Source of the DNA: Buddleja alternifolia
Taxonomy: Eukaryota > Streptophyta > Magnoliopsida > Lamiales > Scrophulariaceae
NCBI GenBank assembly: GCA_019426215.1
Contig: CM033408.1
Coordinates: 23,787,953-23,851,952, forward strand
DNA: 64,000 nt
Direction: 5' to 3'
The notes below the pieces were generated by a model, which was not told the origin of the DNA, searched no databases, and saw only the letters and a list, made by a program, of their open reading frames with translations. A program made the translations under genes and the position numbers. This document shows, piece by piece, positions 1-10,557 of the stretch; position 1 is the first letter of the stretch; every line of letters starts with the position of its first letter.

Positions 1-480
1 GAAGAAACGAAGAGAAAAATGAGAGCGGAAATGAATTCGAGAATCATCGAAACGAGCGCTATATATATGTGCAAGAGTTCTGAAATGAGGGCTGTAAAGA
101 GCCGAAATTACGGGGACTACCATCGGAGGGGTAATCGGAATTGTGAAAATGTTGGGGGTAGTTTAGGACTTTAGTTTCATGTGAAGTGGTAGGTGGTCTA
201 CGGTGTCGTTTAATCAGATTGTACTTGAATTATGACGATTTCGTAATTTGCCGCAATTTTCATCCTTGAGTGTGGAAGTGGCGGGTAAGGATATGAAATT
301 AGCGGGAAAATATTGATTTCATTATGGTATTCTTTTTTATTTTATGCACTAAGTTTGCACGCACCAAAACATGTGAATTATATAAGGGGGAATTCTAGTC
401 TGAATTGAATCTCACTAAATACAATCCGTAAGATATAGTGAATTAAATTCTCAGTGTGTTACTCACTATCTAAGTAAGTT
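1..480. other. Unassigned intergenic sequence
   Basis: I see no ORF, transposon terminus or RNA gene here. The sequence is moderately AT-rich with a short TA run near position 60. It does not match the array repeat that begins at about 481, so it may be flanking single-copy DNA or an old unrecognised element. Confidence 0.5.
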
Positions 481-768
481 TTACATTGTTTCTTTTTTTC
501 AATGAGTCGTTTATTGTGTCGCAATTAAATCGATTGGTTATTGAGCATATATGTGAGTGAACTTAGTAAAAACTTGTCGATTTGCTCATAGAAGAGGTCT
601 TAATAAAAATCAATTACTCTTCTTAATTCGTGAAAAGTATCAAACTAGTGAATAATTAAATGGTAAAAATAATACTTGTAAACTTTAGTGCTGACAATTG
701 GAGAATGAGTAAAAATCATACTAGTAAACTTTAGTGCTGACAATTGGAGAAAGACTGGGGTTCTGTAG
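481..768 (+). repeat. Partial copy of the array repeat
   Basis: This stretch matches the array module that runs from 'caatgagtcgtttattgtg' through 'gtgctgacaattggagaa', seen again at 13246-13460, 18360-18600, 22160-22400 and elsewhere. It contains a short internal duplication of 'actttagtgctgacaattgg'. The match stops at about 768, where Sirevirus-derived sequence begins. That dates the junction after this repeat was already in place. Confidence 0.8.
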
Positions 769-770
769 TG

Positions 771-1774
771 TTAAGTGATGTTCCTAATAATAAAGGCAAG
801 CTTCCTTCTCTTGATAAGTGGAATGCGATCTTCTACATCTTCATCAGTTTCCTCATCGTCATCTTAAGGAGGAAATGGAACTTTAGGAGACTTGGGCTTT
901 TTGGAAGCCCTATTCTCTGTTTCAATTGGATGTTTCACGGCTACCTCTTCGGCTGGACGCTCAGCCTCTTCATCTGAATCTTCTTGAACTTTTGGTTGAT
1001 GCTCACAAAGTAGCTTAGCTGCTCCACCGACTTTAGGCTGATTGAGGAGATTGTTCACAATCCTCTTACCCAAAAACTTTGCTTTTGCCAGGAATTGACC
1101 AGCAGAATTAACACAATCTGCCCTGAATAGCATATCACTCAAGACAACACCATAGGGTTTGTTGACGATTTCCAAACAATCCATTAATCTGCCAAAAAAT
1201 AGTCTCACCAGTTTACCTTGATATCCATGAGAATGGCTATCATCATCAAAAGCTGCACTGGGATGACTTCGTAGAATGTCCCTACCCTACATTCAACAAA
1301 CTTGTTGCAGAAATCTGCCAACAGTCTGTACTTGGGCAGAATATCCTTCTTATCAAAGTTTGGCTTAAATTCCATTGCTTCATCATTACCAATATTTGTC
1401 CAAACTACTTCAATATGACTTGCAGAGATGGATTTGAAAGCCGCACCCTCATTTGGTAACTTAAAGTTCTTGGCGATGGATTCTGTAGAGAGAATAAACG
1501 TCCGAAGAAAATTCTTCTTAGGAAAGGAGAAAGAGCAGCAAATAGATTCCTTATCCTCTGAAAACTTAGCCTTCTTCCAGAATTCAACAACTTCATCAGA
1601 GAAGTAATAAGAGTATCTTGTGAGAAACGTCTGCAGGCCAGCCTTGGTGACGGAGTCCAGCATGTCCTTCATCGATATCTCGTTCTGATCATACAAGTAC
1701 TTCCAGTCCACAACAAGGCCTTTAGTGACCTTGATGGTGTCTTCAACAACGTTTACAGATTTCTTTGGTGCCAT
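771..1774 (-). pseudogene. Extra ORF downstream of pol, plant transposon-type protein
   Basis: The reading starts at an ATG at 1774 (MAPKKSVNV...), after a CT-rich leader, and runs 189 codons to a TGA at 1205. A one-base frame change continues it from 1208 to a TAA at 864. The same frame then stays open to 771 with an acidic then basic tail (DDDEETDEDVEDR, then IKRRK). The N-terminal half resembles the uncharacterised plant proteins often found inside retrotransposons, with a 'VVEFWKKAKF' segment followed by a hydrophobic 'IPVQLLMMIAILMDI' stretch. The C-terminal part is Lys/Glu/Pro-rich. It occupies the position of the env-like ORF of Sireviruses, but I see no signal peptide or clear fusion peptide, so I do not call it env. 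Function unknown; a captured host fragment is possible. Confidence 0.6.
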
Positions 1775-2484
1775 TTTTGAGTGTTTGAAAGAGCAGAGAT
1801 TCAAATAAAAGTTTTTCTTTGAGAGAGAGAGAGAGAGAGAAAGTTCTTGCAGAGAGTTCGTGTAAAAGTGATAGTAATTTTTCTGCAAAATTTTGCCTTT
1901 TAAATGAAATATGAAAAATTTCAGTTTCTCTTGTCAATGCAATTTCGCCACGTGTAAAGTTGATGAATCTCAGCCGTTTTTAGCTTTAACTGCGGATGTG
2001 AAATTCCAAGAAATAGGTAAAGTTACATTTGGTAACTCCCATGTATAAAATTTTTCACGCCCGGGGTTATTTTGAAAAACGTTAGGCATTTTCAGAGTGT
2101 AACGCACGCGCTCATAGTACATTGCCACGTATATAAACACGTACTAACTTTGAACTGTCATTTTGAAAAGTTATATACCCGCCAATTTGATGTTATTAGA
2201 GCGCGTGAATATAAATTAAAGTAAATCTTTGAGTCTATCCAACACGTCACTATAGATTTAGAAACAATACATGATTTTATAAGTATTTTTACTGAGTGTT
2301 GAAGGGAATTGATTCAACGCTTAATAGGTTTATCAGATAAGATTTATGTTGACACTTGAGTTAAAGTCTTTTTATTTTGAGCGTCCAACTTATCATGCAC
2401 AAATAGTGAGCGTTGATGATCTATGCAATAAAAAACATTTTTGACCAATGACGCTTATTTGGCATGTACAAGTACAATTTTAAG

Positions 2485-2563
2485 GTTCCCCCTAAATTTG
2501 ATAACTTGCAACAAATTTTCAAAAATCTTTTAGACATAAATAAAGTGGATTCCCCCTAAATTA
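2485..2563 (-). promoter_or_regulatory. Duplicated polypurine-tract-like motif after pol
   Basis: On the minus strand, 'aatttagggggaa' appears twice (about 2549-2563 and 2485-2500), just after the RNase H remnant. This is the usual sequence of the copia plus-strand primer site. Multiplied polypurine tracts are a known Sirevirus trait. No LTR start follows either copy; the extra ORF follows instead. Confidence 0.55.
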
Positions 2564-2679
2564 TATGTCTAATAAAGTATGATGCATAATGATTAAGCGT
2601 TTAAATCGATCCTACCTAGTTCACTTCTTAAAGTGAGAAAGCGTTGTTCGTTGAGCGCTTTTGTAAAAATATCCGCTAA

Positions 2680-3326
2680 TTATTTTTCTGTACCAATAAA
2701 GTGCATGGAGATATCTTTCTTTTGAACATGATCACACAAGAAATGGTATCTAATGTCAATATGTTTGGTTCTAGAATGAAGAACAGGGTTTTGAGTCATG
2801 GCTAGGGCGCTTTGGTTATCACAATGGATAGGGGCTGGACCTAGGATTATACCATAATCTCTAAGTTGCTGCCTCATCCATAAAATTTATGCACAACAAT
2901 TTTATGCAACTACATACTCGGCTTCAGCTGTAGAGGTACCTATCGATTGTTGTCTCTTACTATGCCATGAAACTAACCTATCACCTAGAAATTGACATGT
3001 ACCACTAGTACTCTTTCAATCAATTTTGCATATTGCAAAATCTGCATCTGAATAACCAATTAGTTAAGAAGGAAAGTCCCTTGGATACCATAAGCCTGCA
3101 TGTTGTGTGCCTTTTAGGTATTTAAGAATTCTCTTGGTAGAAATTAAGTGTGATCCTTTAGATCAGCTTGAAAGCGTACACACATGCATACCAAAAATAT
3201 AATATCAGGTCTACTAGCAGTAATATAAAGAAGTGATCCGATGATACCTCTATAATTAGATACATCAACCTTCTTCCCACTTTCATCTTTATCTAACTTA
3301 AGCGTTTGACTCATTGGAATTTTCAA
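2680..3326 (-). pseudogene. Sirevirus pol: RT tail and RNase H, degenerate
   Basis: Open segments encode the conserved RT-RNase H connection (NYRGIIGSLLYITASRPDI) and the end of RNase H (HCDNQSALAMTQNPVLHSRTKHIDIRYHF, given here in parts: HCDNQSALAM and TKHIDIRYHF). The Asp of CDN, a catalytic RNase H position in copia elements, is visible. Between about 2880 and 3143 the frame is full of stops although the sequence is still recognisable, for instance the region matching the SDADFA-type motif. It joins the RT segment by a frameshift near 3325. It is non-functional. Confidence 0.85.
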
Positions 3327-4231
3327 AGATGATGCATTTTCATACCAAATTTCTTAATCATGTCTCGTGTATATTTAGCTTGGTTTATAAATATGCCATT
3401 AGGGAGTCGTTTAACTTGTAATCCTAAGAAGAAAGTTAATTCACCCATCATGCTCATTTCAAATTGTTCTTGCATTATTTTTGAAAATTTCTCACACAGA
3501 CGCTTATTAGTAGATCCGAAAATAATATTATCAACATATATTTGGACTAAGAGAATATCTTCGTCATTGGTAATTTTAAATAACGCTGTATCAATGATGT
3601 CTTTTGAAAAGCCTTTACCAATAAGGAAAATAGAGAGAGTGTCATACCATGCTCGAGGTGCTTGTTTAAGGCCATAGAGCACCTTATCTAGCTTATAGAC
3701 CATACTCTTACCATGGCTGTTGATGAATCCTGGTGGTTGCTCCACATAGACTTCTTCTTGGAGTTTACCATTCAGGAAAGCACTCTTCATGTCCATTTGA
3801 TACACGATGAACTTGTTTAATGCTACATATGCAAGAAACATGCGAATTGCTTCAAGACGGGCGATGGGAGCGTATGTCTCATCAAAATCGATGCCCTCTT
3901 CTTGGCAATATCCTTGAGCGACAAGTTTGGCCCTGTTCTTTACAACAATACCATCCTCATCCATCTTATTTCTGTAAACCCATCTAGTCCCAATAACTCC
4001 TTGGTGAGTTGGCCTTGGTACTAGCGTCCAAACCTCACTTCTTTCAAATTGATTAAGCGCTTCTTGCATGGATTCAATCCAACTAGGATCACTTAGCGCT
4101 TCATCTACTTTCTTAGGTTCCATTTGAGATAAGAAACTCACGAACATGGCGTCATTGAACGTAGCGGCTCTAGTCCTCATAGGAGCTCCAATATCTCCAA
4201 TAATTTGCTCTGGTGGATGACACGTAGCCAT
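3323..4231 (-). pseudogene. Sirevirus reverse transcriptase with YVDN active site
   Basis: A 302-residue open segment covers most of the copia-type RT (RVT_2 family). Visible landmarks are [10 protein letters not shown] near residue 80, AKLVAQGY near 103, [12 protein letters not shown] near 144, [12 protein letters not shown] near 185 and YVDNIIFG at 232-239. The second Asp of the invariant YVDD box is Asn at residue 235 (codon at 3527-3529), which should abolish polymerisation. The upstream part (4177-4488) is the acidic, poorly conserved linker between integrase and RT. Despite the dead active site this is the longest open stretch of the element, so decay here may be recent. Confidence 0.93.
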
Positions 4232-4581
4232 GGTCTATCTGGCTGGAACAAGTTTAGAGGTTGTTGCGGCGCTTGATCTTGCATTGCATTCCCATTAACC
4301 TCATGCACATGTGCTAGAAGTTCACAAGCTCTATTTTTCTCTTGATGATTATTCTCTTCATGATCATCAGCAGTTCTTACAATATCATCATTGATAGCCT
4401 TATAAGTAACCTTAGGATGGGACACAAAGATCTCATCATTGTCGTCACTTTCATCATCAATGATTATCTTGAATGCATGATGACACAAATTTTCAACTCC
4501 TACATCACTAGCATTAGTCTTACTCGGCTCTTGGTTCGCATCATCAAAAACAACATGAATGGATTCCTCAACCTTATTGGT

Positions 4582-5599
4582 TCACCTATTTAGGATGCAG
4601 AAATTCTTTTCATTCTTGGAATAGCCTAGAAAGATTTCCCCATCCGCTTTAGGATCAAACGTTTTAAGATTATGGGATCCATTATTATGAATAAAACATT
4701 TTGAACCAAAGACGTGAAAATATAAAATATTTGGTTTACGTCCCTTCCATAGTTCATATGGTGTTTTACCATGCTGTTTGTTGATCATGAAATGATTTTG
4801 AGTATAACACGCAGTATTGATCGCCCCGGCCCAAAACCTAGAAGCAAGCTTGGATTTTGCTTACATCGTCCTAGCGGCTTCCTTTAGAGTCTGTTCTGAC
4901 GCTCAGCAACACCGTTCTGTTGAGGAGTTCTAGTAACTGAATACTCATGATGTATTCCATTTTCTGCACAATACTTCTCAACAACCTTGTTAGTAAACTC
5001 AGTACCGTGATCGCTCCTTATTCTTGCAACTTTAAGATTTTTCAAAGTTTGGAGTTGCCGAATAAGCATTGTGAGCTTGTCACATGTTTCGTCTTTGGAT
5101 GAAAGAAATTCCACCCAAGTAAATCGAGAGAAATCATCTACTATTACCAACAAATACTTTTTACTGCTCACACTGATCGTTTGAACGGGTTCAAACAGAT
5201 CCATGTGAAGTAGTTCAAGTATCCTACAGGTAGACAGACAAGGCTTTCTCTTGAAAGATGATTTAACTTGTTTACTTATTTGACAAGTGTCACAAAGAAG
5301 ATCCTTATGAAAATGTCATTTAAGTGATCCCTCTACAAGATTTAGCGTTATAAGCTGAGAGATTGTTTTAAAGTTGAGGTGATTCATTTTCTATGCCATA
5401 ACCAACCCATTTCAAATTCATTTTTAGCCACAAAGCATGTTGGGTTGTTATCAATTGTTGAACCCCAATCTACCAAGTAAATATTATTTGTTATTTTTCC
5501 TTTCAACTTAGTAGATCCAGTCTTAGCGTCGTTAATGTAGCAATAGTCACTTGAAAATTTTACTTCAAAACCTTTATCACAAAATTGACGTATGCTCAA
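4582..5599 (-). pseudogene. Sirevirus integrase, broken into three segments
   Basis: 5384-5599 holds the pre-integrase region ending in WLWHRK. A one-base loss just after this shifts the frame; the zinc-binding HHCC region then continues (MNHLNF, then CDTCQISKQ) with a TGA between them. 4884-5204 is the catalytic core: VDDFSRFTWVEFL, RSDHGTEFTNK and QQNGVAERQNR supply the D, D and E of the DD35E triad. 4582-4788 is the region after the core (KTPYELWKGRKPN, VFGSKCFIHN, FLGYSKNEK). Motifs are conserved but the protein cannot be made in one frame. Confidence 0.9.
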
Positions 5600-5820
5600 C
5601 TTAAGACCCTCAACATAATATACATCACTATCATGATGTTCCCCCTATGCACAATACTTATATCTTTGGTTTTACCTTTGGAGTTGTCACCAAATACAAC
5701 CTGAGGACTATTGGTAGCACGATAATTGATCAAGAGATCCTTTGAGCCTGTCATATGGGTTGACGACCCACCATCAATGTACCAAACAGATGTATCGGCT
5801 CTAGCTCTAGGTACCTGCAT
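5596..5820 (-). pseudogene. Sirevirus aspartic protease fragment
   Basis: The segment contains WYIDGGSSTHMTGSKDLL, the copia protease active-site region that usually reads WYLDSGCSRHMTG. The catalytic Asp remains (residue 16), but the D-S/T-G triplet is D-G-G, so the Ser/Thr is missing. The rest, with VVFGDNSKGKTK, fits the family (FGDNSKGK is a standard downstream motif). It overlaps the integrase segment by four bases in another frame. Upstream, 5904-6122 is a Tyr/Asp-rich linker of low complexity. Confidence 0.82.
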
Positions 5821-5903
5821 TCAAAGGCCAGTTCTAGTTCTTTTTAGGTATCCATTGTGACTTGGGTCCTTTCACATTAGTACCGTTAGTCTGAATTAGA
5901 ACT

Positions 5904-7395
5904 TTAGGAATCCATATTTTGCTTAGTTTTCATTGCAGGAGGATTAGACTTTTTGGGTTCCACCTTATGTTTTGTGTGCTTCTTGGGTGTATAATAATAT
6001 CCTTGATCATAATAGTAATTATAATCACAATCGTCATCATAATCATCATAGCATTGATAATATGACCTTGATCGTTGTGGATATTGACACTGGTATTTCC
6101 TTGGTGCTAGCTTAGGGTTCACCTTGGGCGCTTGACGTTTAGCGTTTGATTCACAGTGGCAAGGTTTCTCCTTAGCCTAGGCCTGTCAATCGGGCCCTAT
6201 GAGCCGAGCTTAGGGTGGCTCAAGCTCAAACTCATCGGGCTTGAATATTATAGGCTCAAACTCAGCTCATAAATTTTTTTCTTCAGCTCGGCTCAAACTC
6301 AAGCTCAAGTTTTTTACGAGTTTCGGGCCTATTTCGGGTCGGCTCATTAGTTTTTCTCAAATAAAAAAAGACATCTAATAGAATCATATTAAGAGACTAA
6401 TTTCAAATAGTACATTAAATAAATATTTATGCTAATGAGTATGTATAATTCCAAATTTTACTAATGGAATCAAAAAATCTACAATAATAATTATGAAAAT
6501 TTAGAATCTTTATATATGAGGTAGCATAAAATAATTGGAAGTTCTTCCTAAACCTCTTTAGACAAAAAGTTTTAATATATACATTTCATCGATTTCGTGA
6601 ATTTCAAACTTAAAAATCTACAATGTATTTTATATAAGTTAGCTTAAAAATAATTTTACTATATGAGACAGAGCATTAATTAGAGAAAATTTTAACTTCG
6701 GGATATTCGGGCTGAGCCTATCAAAGCTCAAGCTCAGCTCACAAATTGGGCGGGTTCAATTTGTAAGCTCAAACTCGACCCGACTCACATTCAATTAGGT
6801 TCGGCTCATTCTTAAGCGGGCCGAACAATCGAGCTTCGGGTAGGCTCGACTCAATTGACAGTCCTACCTTAGCCTTTTGAGCGTTTGGATAAACCTTTCT
6901 TTGTGAATCATTCACTTTCATCTTTCCCTTGCTTGAGTCAGCTTTGACTTTTTTATTTGGCTTCGTACCATTGTCCTTTGGTTCATTAGGTGTTTGACTC
7001 TTTGAATCTTTCTCAACAAAGAATACACCCTTTCCTTTGTTGTTTGCCGTAACATTTGATTTGTTTAATTGTTTACCGAATTTATTGCATCCTAAATCGG
7101 TCTTTCACCAAATAATCTTGTTACCTCAGTCACATTGTCTAGCTTTCTTGACGCTTTAAACATTGATGAGACGAGTTGTTCTGATTTAGCAAGTCTAGAG
7201 ATCAGCTCAGCTTCTCTTTTGACTACCATATCAAGTTCACCTTTCAACTGAGTGATTTCGGTCTCAAGTGATTGGTTCTTCTCAATGCATTGTTACAGAA
7301 CTTGGAACTCAACCTTGAGCATCACGTTTTCACCTTTAAGTGCTGGTATCTCATCAGAGTGATTTTGATATAATTTGACGGCATCTTGACAATCT
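5904..7395 (-). pseudogene. Sirevirus gag-protease linker, interrupted by a MITE
   Basis: This part encodes Lys/Ser-rich and Tyr/Asp-rich linker sequence with weak conservation and many stops; 'YYQCYDDYDDDCDYNYYYDQ' type runs lie at 5990-6060. A coiled-coil-like stretch can be glimpsed around 7140-7390. An hAT-type MITE splits it at 6178-6866. Removing the MITE and one TSD copy makes the flanks contiguous. Confidence 0.6.
6178..6866. mobile_element. hAT-type MITE with perfect 8-bp TSD
   Basis: The element starts TAGGCCTGTCAAT and ends ATTGACAGTCCTA, giving 13-bp terminal inverted repeats with one mismatch. It is flanked by CCTTAGCC at 6170-6177 and 6867-6874, a perfect 8-bp duplication, which is the hAT signature. 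Both subterminal regions are rich in GGCTCAAGCTC/GAGCTTGAGCC words in opposite orientation. No transposase ORF is present in its 689 bp. Confidence 0.93.
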
Positions 7396-8663
7396 TTATA
7401 ATATTTTTTTTACTTTGTCAAGCAATTTTTCATAGGGCAGAGGATTGGCTAATTCAGTATTTACCTCAGATAGTGAGTCTGAAGACGCTTCATCATCTCT
7501 AGCCATGAGACAGATTAGCGCTGAATCATCTACTGGCTCATCATCATCACTACTCTCTTTTGAAGACTCCAAATCTTCAGGTGCGGACGTTGGTTCTGAT
7601 TCCGCTAGCAAACTCTGTTGACGAAGTTTGCTTCTGAATTGGTTTCTATCCAAGTAATCCTGCCTTGAGGGCTTAGATACGTTTGGATAAGGGCAATTTA
7701 CTTGGTAGTGCCCTGGTTTCCTGCAATTATAACAAAGATTAGTTTTTATTATTTGTTCATTTGTTAACCTTGAGGAGCCATGTAGTTTTGAGACCACTGA
7801 CGCTGAGAGATTCTGCAGAAAAGATGCTTGGTATTGAATCGGACTAAGCAAACCAAATACCTCATGTAGATATTATACCAAGCGTCTTTTCCTCTTTCTC
7901 ACTAATTTCTGACACCTCCCTTATTACCCGATTTACCCTTAACTGATGCTATTAGCGCTCCAGATTCTATCACTGGACTAACTGCATCACTCGCTGAGTT
8001 TAGCTTAAACTTAAAATCCTTGAGTTCTGAAAAATCATCTTCTCGAGTTAGAAGATCCAACATATTCGATTCTCTCATAGCCGTCGTTTTCATCAAAAAT
8101 CTACTAGGGAGACTTCTAAAGATCTTAACCACCATTTTCCGATTTTGTAAATCCATGCCTAAAGACGTTAACTCTGTAACAAGAATAGTAAATCTTATAT
8201 CCAACTATTCTAGCGTCTCATTAGGCAACATCATAAAACTGTTAAATCTTTCCTTGGCAATCGAAAGCTTGTTCTCTTTGCTTTGAGCTAACCTACCACA
8301 AATTATAGTCAACTTATCCCAAATTTCCTTAGTCGTAGAACACAACTTGACCTTATTGAACAAATTATCATTATCACCAATTGCTATATATAGAGCGTTC
8401 CGACCAACATTATCCAAATTTGCTCTGTGGCGCTCACCTGTAGACCATTCATGCTTAGACTTTTGAACATAACCATCAGAGGTCTCTTCCGTGGCTCCAG
8501 GAGCTCTAGTGATGACCTTTAAGATTTATATTGGCCCATCTGAAATGATATCACACATTTCATCGTCACATGAACAAAGATATGTAAATGCTTTGACCTT
8601 CCATGAGTCATAATTTGACTCGGTCAAATTAGATACTTTTGCAAATGCTATGAAAGAGGGCAT
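7396..8663 (-). pseudogene. Sirevirus gag with CCHC zinc knuckle
   Basis: The start is taken at the ATG at 8663 (MPSFIAFAKVSNL), followed by the NYDSWKVK motif typical of copia gag N-termini. The frame continues to 7902 with in-frame TAA (about 8526) and TAG (about 8205) stops, and includes WDKLTIICGR, KERFNSFMMLPNETLE and VVKIFRSLPSRF. After a frame change, 7396-7851 carries the knuckle CYNCRKPGHYQVNC, a perfect CX2CX4HX4C nucleic-acid-binding motif, then an acidic Ser/Glu-rich tail. It would have packaged the element RNA; it is now inactive. Confidence 0.88.
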
Positions 8664-8827
8664 TTTCGTAATAAAACACAAATTTGAGGTCTTAAACGAT
8701 CTCAGATGGCTAAAATCACAAGACCGCAATGCTCAGCATGCGTCTTGTTCAGCACGCCATTTTCCTATGACCGTTCGAATTTCGTGTCATTCCAACACCG
8801 CAAAATTTCAACCGAGAAGTATTTTCG
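8664..8827 (-). other. Sirevirus leader remnant upstream of gag
   Basis: This is the expected untranslated leader between the 5' LTR and gag on the minus strand. I find no initiator-Met primer-binding site and no LTR end. It is cut off by the minisatellite at about 8828. Confidence 0.4.
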
Positions 8828-9386
8828 TATACATACACCCACACATACACAAATATACATACACCCATCCACACATCCACAAATATACATACACCCATTA
8901 ACATATACACAAATATACATACACCCATTTATATATACACAAATAAACATACATCCATTAACATATACACAAATATACATACACCCATCAACATATATAC
9001 ATACACAAATATACTTACACCCATCCACACATTCACAAATATACATACACCCATTAACATATACACAAATATACATACACCCATTAACATATACACAAAT
9101 ATACATACACCCATTTACATATACACAAATAAACATACACCCATTAACATATACACAAATATACATACACCCATCAACATATATACATACACAAATATAC
9201 ATACACCCATCCACACATTCACAAAAATACATACACCCATTAACGTATACACAAATATACATACACCCATCCACATATATACATACACAAATATACATAC
9301 ACCCACATATACATAAATATAAATACACCCACACATACACAGATATACATACACCCACACATATACAAATATATATATATATATAG
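8828..9386 (+). repeat. 30-bp minisatellite
   Basis: About 18 tandem units of a 30-bp motif such as 'acacccattaacatatac' plus 'acaaatatacat', with some 36-bp variants where an extra 'atacat' is present. The unit length is a multiple of three, and both strands read open for about 600 bp as periodic peptides (HPLTYTQIYI on plus, CMYICVYVNG on minus). These are repeat artefacts, not genes. The array lies between the Sirevirus leader and a CACTA end and ends in a short TA run. Confidence 0.95.
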
Positions 9387-9931
9387 GAAGAGAAAGAGAA
9401 GAGGCTTACGGTCGTGGTGGTGGTGGCGGCGGCGCAGGTATGTGGTGGTGGTGGTGGTGGTGGAGGCGGCGCAAGTATGTGGTAGTGGTGGCGGCGGCAG
9501 TGGTGCCGGGCTTTTGGAGGGGGGGGGGATCGAGAGAGAGACCGAGAGTAGTGAGAGAGAGGTTGAAATGGGTTTTAAATTTTGAGAGTGAGAGAATTAG
9601 GGGGGCGACCGGGTTACCTAGCTAAAAACCCAACTGCCTATTGTACGAACCGCTGTTTTTTTTTTTTTAATTTTTATTTTCTGAAAAATTTATGACAGCC
9701 ATATCCCGGCACTATGACAGCGGTTCGGGGCGAACCGCTGTCATAGGTCCGAACCGAATAGCCCTATCACAGCGGTTTTGCAAAACTGCTGTCATAGGTC
9801 CGAACCAAATAGCCCTATCACAGCGGTTTTGCAAAACCGTTGTCATAGGTCCGAACCGAATAGCCCTATCACAGCGGTTTTGCAAAACCGTTGTCATAGG
9901 TACGCTATAATAGTGTATTTTTGTAGTAGTG
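9387..9931 (+). mobile_element. CACTA transposon end (right terminus at 9931)
   Basis: The segment ends 'tagtgtatttttgtagtagtg', whose complement starts CACTACTACAAAAATACACTA, the same terminus as the complete CACTA element ending at 42488. Inward lie subterminal repeats (9703-9900), then a GC-rich block of GTG/GGC triplets and GAGA runs (9410-9600) laid out like 42000-42240 of the complete element. On the minus strand a 'CGACC|GTAAGC' donor-like site lies at about 9408. No matching left CACTAC terminus is seen, so the element is truncated or extends into the minisatellite. It abuts copia gag at 9932. Confidence 0.8.
9703..9900. repeat. CACTA subterminal repeats, 51-bp period
   Basis: 'gccctatcacagcggttttg' recurs at 9761, 9812 and 9863, exactly 51 bp apart. 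Each is followed by its near-complement 'caaaaccgctgtcatagg', so every unit can fold as a hairpin. Such subterminal arrays are transposase-binding regions in CACTA elements. Confidence 0.85.
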
Positions 9932-10426
9932 AGAGCTGCCTGAGTTTGGAGTAATATTCAGTAACAGTACTTACTCCTTGTGTGATGGTGTTGATATTCC
10001 TATACAAGGCATACAATCGCGCTCCATTAATGCGATCAAAGCGTTCTTTAAGGTCCTTCCAAATCAAAAATGCTGAATCACAGTACACAACACCGTGTAA
10101 AAGATCTTTTGAAATTGACCTATGTATCCAGGATTTGACTAATGCATTACATCTCTTCCACTGGGGATAAATTTCAGAATCTTCTTCCGGAATCTTGCAA
10201 GAACCGTCTATAAATTCGATCTTATCCTTCGCCTCAAGTGCTACAATCATCTCACGGATCCATACTTTGTAATTTTCTGAGCCTTATAGTACTTCTGTAA
10301 TGAGATCCAAATTAGGCGTGTCGGATGGGTGTAAAAAAAGAGGATTCTGAAAATCTATAACCGGAGATGAATTTTGAGATGTAATCGCAGTTGAAGATGT
10401 CGATAATTGTGTTGAAGGATCCGCCA
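9932..10426 (-). pseudogene. Gag N-terminal fragment of a second copia element
   Basis: The ATG at 10426 starts MADPSTQLS, followed by NPLFLHPSDTPNLDL, the classic N-terminal motif of copia gag proteins. After one stop (about 10284) it continues with WIREMIVALEAKDKIEFIDG, WKRCNALVKSWIHRSISKD and YYSKLRQL. The last matches the conserved position just before the W/D-rich part of the family. The coding sequence is cut exactly at the CACTA terminus at 9931, and the rest of gag-pol is missing. The element belongs to a different copia lineage from the Sirevirus. Confidence 0.88.
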
Positions 10427-10545
10427 TGGATGAAGGATTCAAGAAATACAGAGATATTGTGAAGACGAAAAACAACGCGGAAGGGATCCAGGATTTATCG
10501 ATTGGATCAAGAATCAATTGAAACCTATCGAACAGTGTAATCACT

Positions 10546-10557
10546 GCTCTGGTACCA
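10546..10557 (-). promoter_or_regulatory. Primer-binding site (initiator tRNA-Met)
   Basis: On the minus strand 'tggtaccagagc' directly follows the LTR terminus TTAACA. It differs by one base from the usual TGGTATCAGAGC complement of plant initiator tRNA-Met. This fixes the LTR edge at 10558. Confidence 0.8.

Larger units (their letters stand above)
769..8827 (-). mobile_element. Degenerate Ty1/copia Sirevirus (SIRE lineage), truncated
   Basis: Read on the minus strand, the order is gag with a CCHC knuckle, aspartic protease, integrase, RT and RNase H, which is the Ty1/copia order. The RT wording ([44 protein letters not shown]) and the gag segment around KIFRSLPSRF are typical of the SIRE/Sirevirus lineage. 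Polypurine-like motifs follow pol and an additional ORF lies downstream, as in several Sireviruses. No LTR flanks either end in the window: the low end stops at about 769 against array repeat and the high end runs into a minisatellite. Several stops, frameshifts and a MITE insertion show it is dead. The family call is strong; exact limits are inferred. Confidence 0.9.

Noticed and set aside
771..1774. Calling the extra ORF an envelope gene
   Set aside because: Only the position fits; there is no visible signal peptide, furin-like site or C-terminal anchor, and the frame is broken.
2100..2490. Sequence after the polypurine motifs as the Sirevirus 3' LTR
   Set aside because: No TG start follows the motifs, no match to any LTR in the window, and it leads into an ORF with its own leader.
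8706..9386. Long frames on both strands (226 and 197 residues) over the minisatellite
   Set aside because: They arise because the repeat unit is 30 bp; the peptides are pure periodic repeats and both strands are open at once.
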